From: Bacteroidota bacterium
Lineage (GTDB): Bacteria > Bacteroidota > Bacteroidia > B-17B0 > Aurantibacillaceae
Assembly: GCA_030684395.1 (NCBI GenBank)
Contig: JAUXTT010000042.1
Location: 1 to 64,000 of the forward strand
DNA: 64,000 bases
Reading direction: 5' to 3'
Made by a program: the position numbers and the translations under genes. Shown in pieces: positions 36,986 to 46,410 of this stretch. Within the stretch, counting starts at the first letter, position 1. Every line of letters begins with the position of its first letter. The notes beneath the pieces were generated by a model. The model saw only the letters and a list, made by a program, of their open reading frames with translations, was not told the origin of the DNA and ran no database searches.

Positions 36986-39856
36986 ATGAAACAACTTTTA
37001 CTTACGTGCTTTGCCGCATTTACAACAGGCTACGGATTATTTGCTCAGATCAGCACATTCCCACATACTACTAACTTTGAAACTGAAGCACTCTGTGGAA
37101 CTTCCTGTACGGGAGCTTGTGACCTAACAGGTGACTGGAAAAACGGGGATCAATATGGTTTTCCTCAGGCAGGTACTGACTGGCTCGCCGAAGACGGATC
37201 AACTCCTTCTACCACAACAGGTCCGGATATTGACCATACCATTGGTAACGCAACAGGTAAATACGCTTATGTAGAAACTTCAGGATGCAATAATGTAACA
37301 GCACACCTTGTAAGTGCGGTTTATGATTTTACTGCCGTAAGTTCTCCAAAAATTAAATTCTGGTATCATATGTTTGGAGCAACCATGGGAACCATGCATG
37401 TTGATGTAGATACATCTGGCCTTGGAAACTGGGTATTGGATATAACACCTTCATGGACTGACAATGTTGATTTATGGCAATTAAAAACTGTTTCATTATC
37501 TAACTTCGCAGGAAAACCAAACGTTCGTATACGCATTCGTTCTACGACAGGAACAAGTTTTACTTCTGATATGGCAGTAGATGATATTGAAGTGTTTCAA
37601 CCATTAGCAGAAGACCTTAATGCTCACAATGTTTCAGCAGGTGGTGGTTGTGGAAACAGCATTAATACTCCTGTAATTTTAACTATGATCAACGCTGGCT
37701 CTAATCCAATACCAGCAGGAACTCCAATCCCGCTTGCTTTTATGATTAATACTACCACTGTGTTAGATACATTTGTTACAACAGGGATCATTGCAGCATC
37801 AGATACTTTTAATTATACTTTCCAAACAGGTTTTGCAGATCTTTCAGGTCCGGGGCAAGTTACTATTAAAGCATGGACATCATGGACACCGGATGTTTCT
37901 TTCGGGAATGATACAACAACTAATGCCACTTTCGGAATTCCGATTATTACTTCTTATCCTTATTTCCAGGATTTTGAAACCGGGCAAAACGGGTGGTTAA
38001 TAAATAGTGGAACTTTAGGAACATGGGCATTTGGTACTCCGGCAAAAACAACGATTATCGGTGCTGCTTCCGGGCTTAACGCTTTTGTTACAGGCGGACT
38101 TGGAACAGGATTTTATAATGATCTTGAAAATTCTTATGTTCAGGGTCCTTGTTTTGATTTCACTACTATATGCGATCCGGTTATCTCATTAAACGTATGG
38201 TATAATTCAGAATTCTCATGGGACGGTATGAATATCATGACTTCAACTGATGGAGGAACAACCTGGAATCTGGTTGGAGATTTCGGCGATCCATTGAATT
38301 GGTACACAGACAATACTATTGTTGGTGCACCGGGTGGCTCTCAGACCGGTTGGTCAGGAAGAGCTTCTACCACAAACGGATCAGGAGGCTGGATTAATGC
38401 CCGTCACCGTCTTGTTGGTTTAGGTGGTATGTCAAATGTAAAAATCAAAATTTCTTTTGGAACAGATGGTTCAGTTACTGATGATGGTGTTGCTTTTGAT
38501 GATATTCATATCTTCAACGGAACTGATTTTGGAATGGACAAAACCATTTGTGATCCTGCAACCATGACGCTTAATGCTTATCATGGTAATCCATCAGCAA
38601 CTTATTTATGGAATGACGGAACAACTTTAGATAATCTTACGGTTGACACTACAGGTTGGTACACAGTTGCAATAACTGCAGATATTACCTGTACTACAAC
38701 AGACAGCATTTATGTAGTTGTAGTTGATACATTAACTGCTCCTACTCTAGGACTTGATTCAACTACCTGTGCAAACGGAGTAATGTTGAATGCAGGTTAT
38801 TTCCCACAATCAACTTATTTATGGTCAACAGGTGATACAACACAAATGATCAATGCAACTATGTCTGCATCTTACATCGCTTATGTAATAACGCCTTGTG
38901 ATACGATCACTGATACAGTTATGATCACTATAAATCCAAAACCGGTTGTAGCTTTAGGAAATGATTCTTCTTTCTGTGATAGTGCAACAATAATTGCAGG
39001 TGTAGGAACAGACACTTATATGTGGAATACAGGCGCAACAACACCGTCAATAACTACAGCTATGTCAGGGCCATATTCGGTTGATGTAACCAATTCTTTC
39101 GGTTGTATAAACAGCGATACTATAACTGTTGTTGTAAACAGCTTACCTGTTGTAAACCTTGGAACTGACTCAACACAGTGTGGTGGATCAATTGTATTAG
39201 ATGCAGGAACGTTCAGTTCTTATACATGGAGTAATAGTGATGTAACCCAAACAACTTCAGTTTCAACTTCTGGAGCATACAATGTTGTTGTTACCGACAT
39301 GAATGGTTGTGAGAACAGTGATACTGTTACTATTACTATCAACACTCCTCCAACTGCAGGGTTATCTCTTGCTTTCACTACGGCTTGTGTTAATAATGCG
39401 CCTTTAGGTCTTTCCGGTGGAACTCCGACAGGTGGAAATTATAGTGGAACAGGTGTAACAGGAACAGATTTCGATCCTGCTGCTGCGGGTTCAGGAACTC
39501 ATATTATTTCATACATCTACGCAGATGCAAACGGATGTAGCGATACAGCAACTCAATCAGTTACTGTTGATCCTTGTATTGGTTTAAAAGAAACATTTGC
39601 AGGAATGGAACTATCTGTTTTCCCAAATCCTTCTAACGGAATTTTCTCAATTGAACTAAACGGTGTGCATGCTGATCTTGTAAATTATACAGTAACAGAT
39701 GCAAGAGGAAGAATTGTGAAAACATCAAGCGTTGATACACGTAAAAATGCGATCGCTACTTCACTTGATCTTTCCGATTTTGACAATGGAGTTTACTTCT
39801 TATTATTAAACTCGGGGAATTCAAACAAAACCATTAAGCTTGTTTTAAACAAATAG
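36986..39856 (+). CDS. T9SS type A cargo with MAM-like and Ig-like domains
   Basis: A 956-residue exported protein with signal peptide MKQLLLTCFAAFTTGYGLFAQ. Residues about 45-210 form a MAM-like jelly roll (HLVSAVYDFTAVSSPKIKFWYHM and VRIRIRSTTGTSFTSDMAVDDIEVF in part); a second such domain spans about 325-510 (NVKIKISFGTDGSVTDDGVAFDDIHIF in part). Three or four Ig-like/PKD-like units follow (LDAGTFSSYTWSNSD type). The end is a type A sorting domain (VFPNPSNGIFSIEL, FDNGVYFLLLNSG, KLVLNK). Adhesin- or hydrolase-anchor-like; no catalytic residues recognised. A strong terminator follows. Confidence 0.87.
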   Translation: MKQLLLTCFAAFTTGYGLFAQISTFPHTTNFETEALCGTSCTGACDLTGDWKNGDQYGFPQAGTDWLAEDGSTPSTTTGPDIDHTIGNATGKYAYVETSGCNNVTAHLVSAVYDFTAVSSPKIKFWYHMFGATMGTMHVDVDTSGLGNWVLDITPSWTDNVDLWQLKTVSLSNFAGKPNVRIRIRSTTGTSFTSDMAVDDIEVFQPLAEDLNAHNVSAGGGCGNSINTPVILTMINAGSNPIPAGTPIPLAFMINTTTVLDTFVTTGIIAASDTFNYTFQTGFADLSGPGQVTIKAWTSWTPDVSFGNDTTTNATFGIPIITSYPYFQDFETGQNGWLINSGTLGTWAFGTPAKTTIIGAASGLNAFVTGGLGTGFYNDLENSYVQGPCFDFTTICDPVISLNVWYNSEFSWDGMNIMTSTDGGTTWNLVGDFGDPLNWYTDNTIVGAPGGSQTGWSGRASTTNGSGGWINARHRLVGLGGMSNVKIKISFGTDGSVTDDGVAFDDIHIFNGTDFGMDKTICDPATMTLNAYHGNPSATYLWNDGTTLDNLTVDTTGWYTVAITADITCTTTDSIYVVVVDTLTAPTLGLDSTTCANGVMLNAGYFPQSTYLWSTGDTTQMINATMSASYIAYVITPCDTITDTVMITINPKPVVALGNDSSFCDSATIIAGVGTDTYMWNTGATTPSITTAMSGPYSVDVTNSFGCINSDTITVVVNSLPVVNLGTDSTQCGGSIVLDAGTFSSYTWSNSDVTQTTSVSTSGAYNVVVTDMNGCENSDTVTITINTPPTAGLSLAFTTACVNNAPLGLSGGTPTGGNYSGTGVTGTDFDPAAAGSGTHIISYIYADANGCSDTATQSVTVDPCIGLKETFAGMELSVFPNPSNGIFSIELNGVHADLVNYTVTDARGRIVKTSSVDTRKNAIATSLDLSDFDNGVYFLLLNSGNSNKTIKLVLNK

Positions 39857-39871
39857 GCCATACATACTTTC

Positions 39872-39909
39872 AAACCTCCGTTGGTAATACTACTAACGGA
39901 GGTTTTTTT
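39872..39909. terminator. Strong terminator, 15-bp stem
   Basis: Arms 39872-39886 and 39891-39905 (core AACCTCCGTT/AACGGAGGTT, one G-T pair), loop ATAC, then TTTTTT. It can serve the T9SS gene and, with its leading A-run, weakly the convergent acetyltransferase gene. Confidence 0.92.
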
Positions 39910-39944
39910 ATTAACAATCAATTTGATTTTAATAAAATTAGCGA

Positions 39945-40415
39945 TTACAATTCCATGTCATATCTGTCAAGCTCTTCGCTGTATCCTTTCGGAATAATTT
40001 TAACCACTTTCATTCCCATCTTCTCATAAAACGGAAACGTATGCTGACTTGTTCCTAATGTTATTTTATGATTGGGCCATCCTTCTTTCATTTTCATGAT
40101 CCTGAATTTACTTAGCTCAGTTCCCAATCCATGTTTATGTATGTCTGAATGAATCATTCCCCAAGCAAAACGAATTTCATTTATATCCTTTGCCACATAA
40201 AAACCACCACATCCAACAATTCCTTTCTCTGGCAATTCAACAACATAGTAGTGATCTTCTATTGATCCGCTGTGCCCGGGTTCACCTAAATCCTGTTTTT
40301 CTAGCCACGCAATAAAAAGTGGCAATTCAGCATGATCAAAATACTGAGGTAAATTGCTTTTAAAAACTTCTATGCAAAAGTATTTATCCGCGGCTGTGTA
40401 ATTACGAATAACCAT
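39945..40415 (-). CDS. GNAT family N-acetyltransferase
   Basis: A 156-residue single-domain acetyltransferase. VVELPEKGIVGCGGFYV is the central strand pair, EIRFAWGMIHSDIHKHGLGTELSKF contains the acetyl-CoA pyrophosphate loop (HKHGLG, Q/RxxGxG/A type), and PFYEKMGMKVV is the C-terminal motif B. The substrate cannot be inferred. Its ATG directly follows the stop codon of the LOG-family gene, so the two are co-transcribed and probably translationally coupled. Confidence 0.85.
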   Translation of the reverse strand: MVIRNYTAADKYFCIEVFKSNLPQYFDHAELPLFIAWLEKQDLGEPGHSGSIEDHYYVVELPEKGIVGCGGFYVAKDINEIRFAWGMIHSDIHKHGLGTELSKFRIMKMKEGWPNHKITLGTSQHTFPFYEKMGMKVVKIIPKGYSEELDRYDMEL

Positions 40416-40997
40416 TTAAGTTGTTTCTTTAGTGATCCATTTTGGAACTGCGGGCGCTACATAAGTATCCATTTTGTGAAGAAGATCTTCAATAGTCTCA
40501 CTTACCAATATCATATGCAAATTAATAGCCTTCAAAAAACCTTTGGCAACCATTGACTTAATAAACACTATCATTTCATCGTAAAAACCGTTCACATTCA
40601 AAATTCCAATTGGTTTTTGATGAAGCCCTAATTGCGCCCAGGTAAGTACCTCAAAAAATTCTTCCAAAGTTCCAATTCCACCGGGTAATACAATAAAACC
40701 ATCTGACAAATCGCTCATTTTTGTTTTACGAATATGCATAGTATCTACTACTATTAACTCAGTAAGTTTATTATGAGCAATTTCTTTTATACCTAAAAAA
40801 GCAGGAATAACACCTATTACCTCTCCTCCCTCGCTCAAAGCACCATTGGCTACTGCACCCATTAATCCAATGCTCGCACCTCCGTACACTACTCCTATTT
40901 TTGATTGAGCCAATGTTTGGCCAAGCAAATAAGCTTGTTTTTCAAACACATCATCTGTTCCCGAACTGGAACCACAAAATACTGCTATTCTTTTCAT
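40416..40997 (-). CDS. LOG family protein (TIGR00730), nucleotide 5'-monophosphate phosphoribohydrolase
   Basis: A 193-residue Rossmann-like protein of the lysine decarboxylase-like LOG family. IAVFCGSSSGTDDVF opens the fold, GVVYGGASIGLMG follows, and the signature PGGIGTLEEFFEVLTWAQLG (with MHIRK upstream) holds the catalytic Arg and Glu. Members release the base from cytokinin-type or plain nucleoside monophosphates. The start at 40995-40997 gives the normal length; an ATG ten codons upstream adds a non-family extension. A TAGATTTG promoter box lies 27 bases upstream. Confidence 0.9.
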   Translation of the reverse strand: MKRIAVFCGSSSGTDDVFEKQAYLLGQTLAQSKIGVVYGGASIGLMGAVANGALSEGGEVIGVIPAFLGIKEIAHNKLTELIVVDTMHIRKTKMSDLSDGFIVLPGGIGTLEEFFEVLTWAQLGLHQKPIGILNVNGFYDEMIVFIKSMVAKGFLKAINLHMILVSETIEDLLHKMDTYVAPAVPKWITKETT

Positions 40998-41024
40998 ATT
41001 AAAAGACGTTTTTAGATACCTGAT

Positions 41025-41032
41025 CAAATCTA
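41025..41032 (-). promoter_or_regulatory. -7 promoter element of the LOG/GNAT operon
   Basis: Reads TAGATTTG on the minus strand, an exact TAnnTTTG match, 27 bases before the chosen LOG-family start; this supports the shorter start, since the longer one begins inside the spacer. Confidence 0.55.
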
Positions 41033-41231
41033 AGAATTTTATTAGAAGCGATAAAATGCTATATTAAATAAATATCAAATTAGACAAATAACTGAAACCT
41101 TTCCTTCTTGATGCATCCAGGGCTGACCAATCAAGGAATTAATCAATTCTTAAGTAATCACTCATGATAAACCCGAAAATCATTTCACATTAATATAATA
41201 CTCATCTGTACGAAAGAAAATATTCACTAAC

Positions 41232-41239
41232 TAATTTTG
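41232..41239 (+). promoter_or_regulatory. -7 promoter element of the SpoIIE-phosphatase gene
   Basis: TAATTTTG matches TAnnTTTG; use of it would give a leader of about 70 bases to the ATG at 41314. Confidence 0.45.
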
Positions 41240-41313
41240 TCCTGACAATTTGATTGAACATCTTATGGGTCAAAAATCCCAAACCACTTTCCAAATTAAA
41301 TAAAAATCTATTT

Positions 41314-42138
41314 ATGAGTGAAACAGCAAGCCAAACAAACCTTCAATTTGAATACGATAAACTCTATAAAACAAACAAAGAACTGATAGACAGTATTTAT
41401 TATGCTGAATCTGTTCAACAAGGTGTATTGCCCAATGCACGCCACTTTAAAAGGATCTTTGACCAGCATTTGATTTTATACAAACCACAGGGAATTGTTG
41501 GCGGTGATCTTTATTGGATCGGTCAAAAAGGGAAAGTCAAGTACTTTGCCGTAGGTGACTGCACCGGCCATGGAATAAGTGGAGCTATGCTTTCGGTTTT
41601 GGCACTTAGCTTTTTAAATTACATTGTGTTGGGTAAAGATTTTGAAAGCGTTGGGCAAATATTACAGGAACTGGATAAAAAATGGATAGAAACATTTCAT
41701 CAAGGGTCGGAACATGGTTATAATAACGATTGGCTGGAAATAGGTATCTGCTCTATAAATGAAGAAACAAACGAACTTCAGTATGCGGGCGCTTTTAATA
41801 AACTTGTGTGCATTAATAAGGATGGAGAGTTAACAGAAATTGCGGGAAACAAGTATCCGATAGGTGGCTGGCAATTAGAAAAAAACAGGGTATACACAAC
41901 TCATGTACTACCAATTGAAAAAGGAACTATGCTTTATTTAAACTCGGATGGGTTCAAAGATCAATTTGGCTTTTTATCAAAAAAGAGATTCTCCAATAAA
42001 CGATTCAAAGACCTACTTCTTCAAAGCTTTCACTTATCTATAGAAGAGCAAAAAGAAAAAATTGAATATGAATTCAATTGCTGGAAAGGAATTGAAGAAC
42101 AAACAGATGACATGTGTGTATTAGGGATCAGGATTTAA
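41314..42138 (+). CDS. SpoIIE/RsbU-type PP2C serine phosphatase
   Basis: A 274-residue protein phosphatase. A short N-terminal coiled helix (QFEYDKLYKTNKELIDSIYYAES) leads into the PP2C domain: QGVLPNARHFKRIF, the metal site GGDLYWIG, GDCTGHGISGAMLS, and the closing DDMCVLGIRI with two acidic metal ligands. The family removes phosphate from STAS-type anti-sigma antagonists. No PAS, GAF, HAMP or transmembrane sensor is attached, and no anti-sigma partner is adjacent. ATG at 41314 is preferred to a TTG 20 codons upstream. Confidence 0.9.
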   Translation: MSETASQTNLQFEYDKLYKTNKELIDSIYYAESVQQGVLPNARHFKRIFDQHLILYKPQGIVGGDLYWIGQKGKVKYFAVGDCTGHGISGAMLSVLALSFLNYIVLGKDFESVGQILQELDKKWIETFHQGSEHGYNNDWLEIGICSINEETNELQYAGAFNKLVCINKDGELTEIAGNKYPIGGWQLEKNRVYTTHVLPIEKGTMLYLNSDGFKDQFGFLSKKRFSNKRFKDLLLQSFHLSIEEQKEKIEYEFNCWKGIEEQTDDMCVLGIRI

Positions 42139-42163
42139 GGCTTAGTAGCCGTTAAAAACAGAA

Positions 42164-42190
42164 AATCCTGAGTTACACAAACTCAGGATT
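42164..42190 (-). terminator. Terminator of the small basic protein gene
   Basis: Perfect 11-bp arms AATCCTGAGTT and AACTCAGGATT with a five-base loop; the minus strand continues TTTTCTGTTTTT, so it acts on the 42209-42406 transcript. Confidence 0.85.
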
Positions 42191-42208
42191 AAAGAATCTT
42201 TAAGAGAA

Positions 42209-42406
42209 TTATTTAGCTGCGATTTTCTTTACCGGCTTGCGAAGCTTTGCTTTTGGTGCCGATTTTGCAGGTTTCGCTACAGCCTTTTTTCCATGAGACT
42301 TTGTAGATACTACTTGTTTAACGGGTAGTTCTATCTTTAATGCCTTCATTATTAGTTCCTGATTACTAAGAATTGTTCTTAGCATTTCTTTACCACCTTT
42401 TTTCAT
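42209..42406 (-). CDS. Small lysine/alanine-rich basic protein
   Basis: A 65-residue protein of unknown function. The first 30 residues form an amphipathic helix (GGKEMLRTILSNQELIMKAL); the rest is rich in Lys, Ala and Pro (KAVAKPAKSAPKAKLRKP, ending KKIAAK), like the tails of bacterial histone H1-like or HU-like proteins. That composition suggests binding to DNA or RNA, but no family is recognised. A dedicated terminator just beyond the stop and isolation from neighbours support a real gene. Confidence 0.6.
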   Translation of the reverse strand: MKKGGKEMLRTILSNQELIMKALKIELPVKQVVSTKSHGKKAVAKPAKSAPKAKLRKPVKKIAAK

Positions 42407-42671
42407 ATAAGAGTTTTATTTTGATAAAGGTACAAAGTACAAACTGAAAGAAAACATAAAACTGCATTTTATAATACAATTAATTTACATAGAGTGTTTT
42501 GTTTAGCTACAAAATTACATTTCGCCTTTTTTCTAAAACCTTACTCTGCTAATCAATAAAACTCAATTTACATTATCACAACATTAGGCACTTCTATTTA
42601 ATCTAATGGTAATGTATATGTATTGGCAAAGCCATACAACTATGCTAACCTTGCACAAAAAAGAATTAAAC

Positions 42672-45600
42672 ATGAAGAAATTTCTATTTTCCTTATTTGC
42701 AGGCTCAATCTATTCGCTTGCTATTTCACAAACAACCATTACACATTGGGATTTTAACTCAAATCCAAATGATGCGACTACAGGAACAGGAACATTATTA
42801 CCAGAAACAGGGGCGGGAACTATTACGACTCTGGGAGGAATTACTACTACGTTCGCTGCAGGTAATCCGTCTGATGTCAATACGACTGATAACTCAGGAT
42901 ATAATACCTCCACCTACCCCGCACAATCAACCAATCAAAAAACAGCCGGAATTCAAATTGATGTAAATACAACAGGTTTACAAAATATAGGAATCGAATT
43001 TCAGCAACGTTTGAGTAATACCGCAGCCAATACGTGGGTGCTTCAATATACCAGCGATGTTACTGCCGGCTCTCCTGTTTGGGTGGATGCTCAAACATTT
43101 ACGTTTATTCCGGCGGCAACCGGAACAGGCGATACATGGCATTTCAGAACTTTTAATCTCACTTCAGTAACTGCTTTAAACAATAACCCAAATGTAGCTT
43201 TTAGAATTGTTTCTGATTTCGACCAAATTGCAGGGCAATACCTTGCAGCACGTTCTACAAGTACTTATTCAACAGCAGGAACAAGCAGGTTTGATTTGGT
43301 AAAAATTCAAAGCCTGCCAACTGTTCTTCCATATACATTAGCCTTTCTTAAATCCGATAAAACCGTAAGTGAAGACGCGGGAACAGCTAAAGTATGGTTA
43401 AAGGTAACAACAGCTGGAAACACAACTGGTTCAGTTGATTTGAGTTTATCAAATTACAGCAATGCTGATGCTACAGATCTTACGATTGCATCAACCACAA
43501 TTCCGGTTTCAGATACATTGGTAGTAAACGACACCATTGCATTTAGTATTACCATTAATGATGATGCGGTAAATGAATCTGATGAATACCTTATCTGTAA
43601 ACTTTCCAATGGTGTAAATGTGAATTTTGCTGCAACTGCTCAACATACTTTATATATAAAAGACAATGACCGAATGGCACCAGTGGCGACCAATCAATTA
43701 AATTTTAATTTATTAGGAAGCTTTAATAACGGTGCTCCTGCTTCCAATTCAGCTGAGATCTCAGCATACGACGTAATGAGTAAACGTATTTTTATTGCGA
43801 ACAGTATTGGTTCTAAATTAGATATTGTTAATTTTTCGAACCCGGCAAGTCCGGTATTGATAAACTCCATTGATGTTACTCCTTATGGTGCTATTAACAG
43901 TGTAGCTGTAAAAAACGGATTAGTTGCCCTTGCTATTGAAAACAGTATTAACAGACAGGATTCAGGAAAAGTAGTATTCCTGGATACAAATGGAATATTG
44001 ATAAGCCAGGTAGTAGTTGGCATTTTGCCTGATATGATAACATTTAATCATAATGGAACAAAGGTTTATACAGCAAATGAAGCTGAACCGAGTGATGATT
44101 ATACCAACGATCCTGATGGATCGGTAAGTATTATAGATATCTCAGGAGGTGCTGCAAGTATCACTTCATCCAATGTTTCACACATCACTTTTACTTCTTT
44201 TAACGGGCAAGAAACTACCTTACGTTCACAAGGCATTCGCATTTATGGCATTTCAGGTATGGCTTCTAAAGATTTTGAACCTGAATACATTACTATTTCT
44301 GATGACGATTCTAAAGCATGGGTTACACTTCAGGAAAATAATGCTTTGGCAGAACTTGATCTTATCAATAATACCGTGGTTCGTTTAATCCCATTGGGAA
44401 CAAAAGATCATAATCTTGTTGCAAATGCTTTGGATGCATCTAACTCAACCTCCGATGTCAACCTTTCTAATTTTCCGGTAAAAGGAATGTATTTGCCGGA
44501 TGCAATTGCTCATTACACGAATGGATCAAACTTATATTTATTAACTGCCAACGAAGGTGATTCCAGAGCCTGGACCGGAATGAACGAAGAAACAACAATA
44601 GGATCAGGTTCATATATTCTGGACCCTACTTTATTTCCAAATGCAACAGACTTAAAAAACAATTCAGTATTGGGAAAACTTAAAACAACAAATAAACTTG
44701 GTGATATTGATAACGACGGGGATTTTGATGAGATCTATGTTTATGGATCCCGTTCATTCTCAATATGGGATGCAAATGCTGCAACACTTATATACGACAG
44801 TGGTGACGATTTTGAAAGAATTACTTCAACTCACCTCACCTACTCTTCTATGTTTAACGCAAGTAATGGATCGGGTATTACAAAAAAGGATAGAAGTGAT
44901 GATAAAGGCCCAGAGCCGGAAGGAGTTGCAACAGGAAGTATTAACGGACACGAATATGCATTCATCGCTTTGGAAAGAATTGGCGGAGTTATGATCTATG
45001 ATATTACAAATCCTTTACTGCCGGCTTATGTTGGATACGCCAACAATAGAGGCCCTGACAGAGGTGCTGAAGGCATTATCTTCATACCTTCTTCTGAAAG
45101 TCCGAATGGAAAAAACCTGGTGATCTTATCAAATGAAACATCCAGTACATTAACCATATTTGAAGTGAACCCATGTTTAGCTTCGGGGCTTGCAAATGTT
45201 GCAAACAATAGCAGTTTAAATTTTTGTGCAGGCGATTCGGTTAAATTATACAATTCAAACAGCATCTCAACAAATGTTTATCAATGGATGATGAACGGAA
45301 CTGCTATAAACAATGCAACTGATTCAATCTACTATGCAGTACAAGCAGGCAACTATTCTTTGTTTGCTTATAATGCAAGCGGTTGTGAAAACACTTCTTC
45401 AATTGTAAACACACAAACCGCAAGCCTTCCTTTCTTTGCCCTAATAGCAAATGGTTCCACAACTTTTTGTGATACTGACTCGCTGTTGTTGAGTGATGTA
45501 AACAACAATTCTTATACCTACCAATGGATTGATGCGAACGGAAATATTACAAACGCCACTGATACTAGTTTAATGATATTTAATTCCGGAATGTACGCTT

Positions 45601-46157
45601 TAATTGCAACTAACAATGGAATTTGTAGCGACACATCTTCCTATACAACAGTTACTGTTAATGGATCTCCTGCTGCACCTTCAATTAGCCAAACAGGGTT
45701 CGACTTTAATTGTACAAGTACCGGAGTTCAGTATCAGTGGTACTTTAACGGAACTATTATTAGCGGTGCAACTTCGCAAAATTATACCGCAACACAAAAT
45801 GGAATTTATGCAGTAGAAATTACAGACGGCAACACTTGCACCTCAATGTCATCTGACATTATCATTAATACTATCGGTTTAAGTAAAAATATATCTATAA
45901 ATTCTATTAGTGTTTATCCAAATCCAAACGAAGGTAAACTCGACATTTTAATAAACACCGAAAAGAAGGAAACTGTGAATATTTCATTATATGATTTAAT
46001 GGGTAAAAAAATAGCTGTAATTGCAAATAATCTTTTAGTTAACTCAAGAGAATCTATTCATTATTCTATCCCTACCGTATTAACTAACGGTGTTTATTTT
46101 ATAAAAGTAGTTAGTCCTACTTTTGAAAAAACAGAAAGAATTATTCTGCAACGCTAG
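42672..46157 (+). CDS. T9SS type A cargo: Calx-beta and choice-of-anchor I beta-propeller
   Basis: A 1161-residue exported protein. Signal peptide MKKFLFSLFAGSIYSLAISQ, which places the start at 42672 rather than 22 codons upstream. Then a jelly-roll domain (about 25-220), a Calx-beta domain (about 230-335, SEDAGTAKVWLKV to YIKDND), a long seven-bladed propeller of the choice-of-anchor I family (about 345-850; TANEAEPSDDYTNDPDGS, LTANEGDSRAWTGM, DDKGPEPEGVATG), Ig-like units, and the sorting domain (VYPNPNEGKLDIL, NGVYFIKVVS). Relatives are sometimes labelled alkaline-phosphatase- or esterase-like, but no catalytic residue is identifiable. The acidic loops are likely calcium sites. Confidence 0.87.
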   Translation: MKKFLFSLFAGSIYSLAISQTTITHWDFNSNPNDATTGTGTLLPETGAGTITTLGGITTTFAAGNPSDVNTTDNSGYNTSTYPAQSTNQKTAGIQIDVNTTGLQNIGIEFQQRLSNTAANTWVLQYTSDVTAGSPVWVDAQTFTFIPAATGTGDTWHFRTFNLTSVTALNNNPNVAFRIVSDFDQIAGQYLAARSTSTYSTAGTSRFDLVKIQSLPTVLPYTLAFLKSDKTVSEDAGTAKVWLKVTTAGNTTGSVDLSLSNYSNADATDLTIASTTIPVSDTLVVNDTIAFSITINDDAVNESDEYLICKLSNGVNVNFAATAQHTLYIKDNDRMAPVATNQLNFNLLGSFNNGAPASNSAEISAYDVMSKRIFIANSIGSKLDIVNFSNPASPVLINSIDVTPYGAINSVAVKNGLVALAIENSINRQDSGKVVFLDTNGILISQVVVGILPDMITFNHNGTKVYTANEAEPSDDYTNDPDGSVSIIDISGGAASITSSNVSHITFTSFNGQETTLRSQGIRIYGISGMASKDFEPEYITISDDDSKAWVTLQENNALAELDLINNTVVRLIPLGTKDHNLVANALDASNSTSDVNLSNFPVKGMYLPDAIAHYTNGSNLYLLTANEGDSRAWTGMNEETTIGSGSYILDPTLFPNATDLKNNSVLGKLKTTNKLGDIDNDGDFDEIYVYGSRSFSIWDANAATLIYDSGDDFERITSTHLTYSSMFNASNGSGITKKDRSDDKGPEPEGVATGSINGHEYAFIALERIGGVMIYDITNPLLPAYVGYANNRGPDRGAEGIIFIPSSESPNGKNLVILSNETSSTLTIFEVNPCLASGLANVANNSSLNFCAGDSVKLYNSNSISTNVYQWMMNGTAINNATDSIYYAVQAGNYSLFAYNASGCENTSSIVNTQTASLPFFALIANGSTTFCDTDSLLLSDVNNNSYTYQWIDANGNITNATDTSLMIFNSGMYALIATNNGICSDTSSYTTVTVNGSPAAPSISQTGFDFNCTSTGVQYQWYFNGTIISGATSQNYTATQNGIYAVEITDGNTCTSMSSDIIINTIGLSKNISINSISVYPNPNEGKLDILINTEKKETVNISLYDLMGKKIAVIANNLLVNSRESIHYSIPTVLTNGVYFIKVVSPTFEKTERIILQR

Positions 46158-46180
46158 AATGGATTTTTTTTGAATTGTGA

Positions 46181-46212
46181 AATCCCCGCCAGCCAGCGGG
46201 GATTTTTTTGTT
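46181..46212 (+). terminator. Terminator after the choice-of-anchor I gene
   Basis: AAATCCCCGC and GCGGGGATTT form a perfect 10-bp stem around CAGCCA, followed by a T-run. Confidence 0.92.
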
Positions 46213-46290
46213 TCTTAATGCATTTAGATTTAAAAGTTCCCGGAATCCATCAAATAACAATTAATTTACCCAAACATAAAGCCTTGGGAA

Positions 46291-46321
46291 CTTGCATTTT
46301 CCGTGAATTATTATATATTTG
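46291..46321 (+). promoter_or_regulatory. Bacteroidota-type promoter of the repeat giant
   Basis: CTTG (46291-46294), 19 bases, then TATATTTG (46314-46321): a good -33/-7 pair. It implies a leader of about 85 bases before the ATG at 46411. Confidence 0.65.
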
Positions 46322-46410
46322 CTAAGTCAAATTTGAGGTGAATACCCTAAAGGTTGTTATCTACATTCCTTAACCACTTCATAAGTTCAATCTAAATAAG
46401 ATTAAATATT

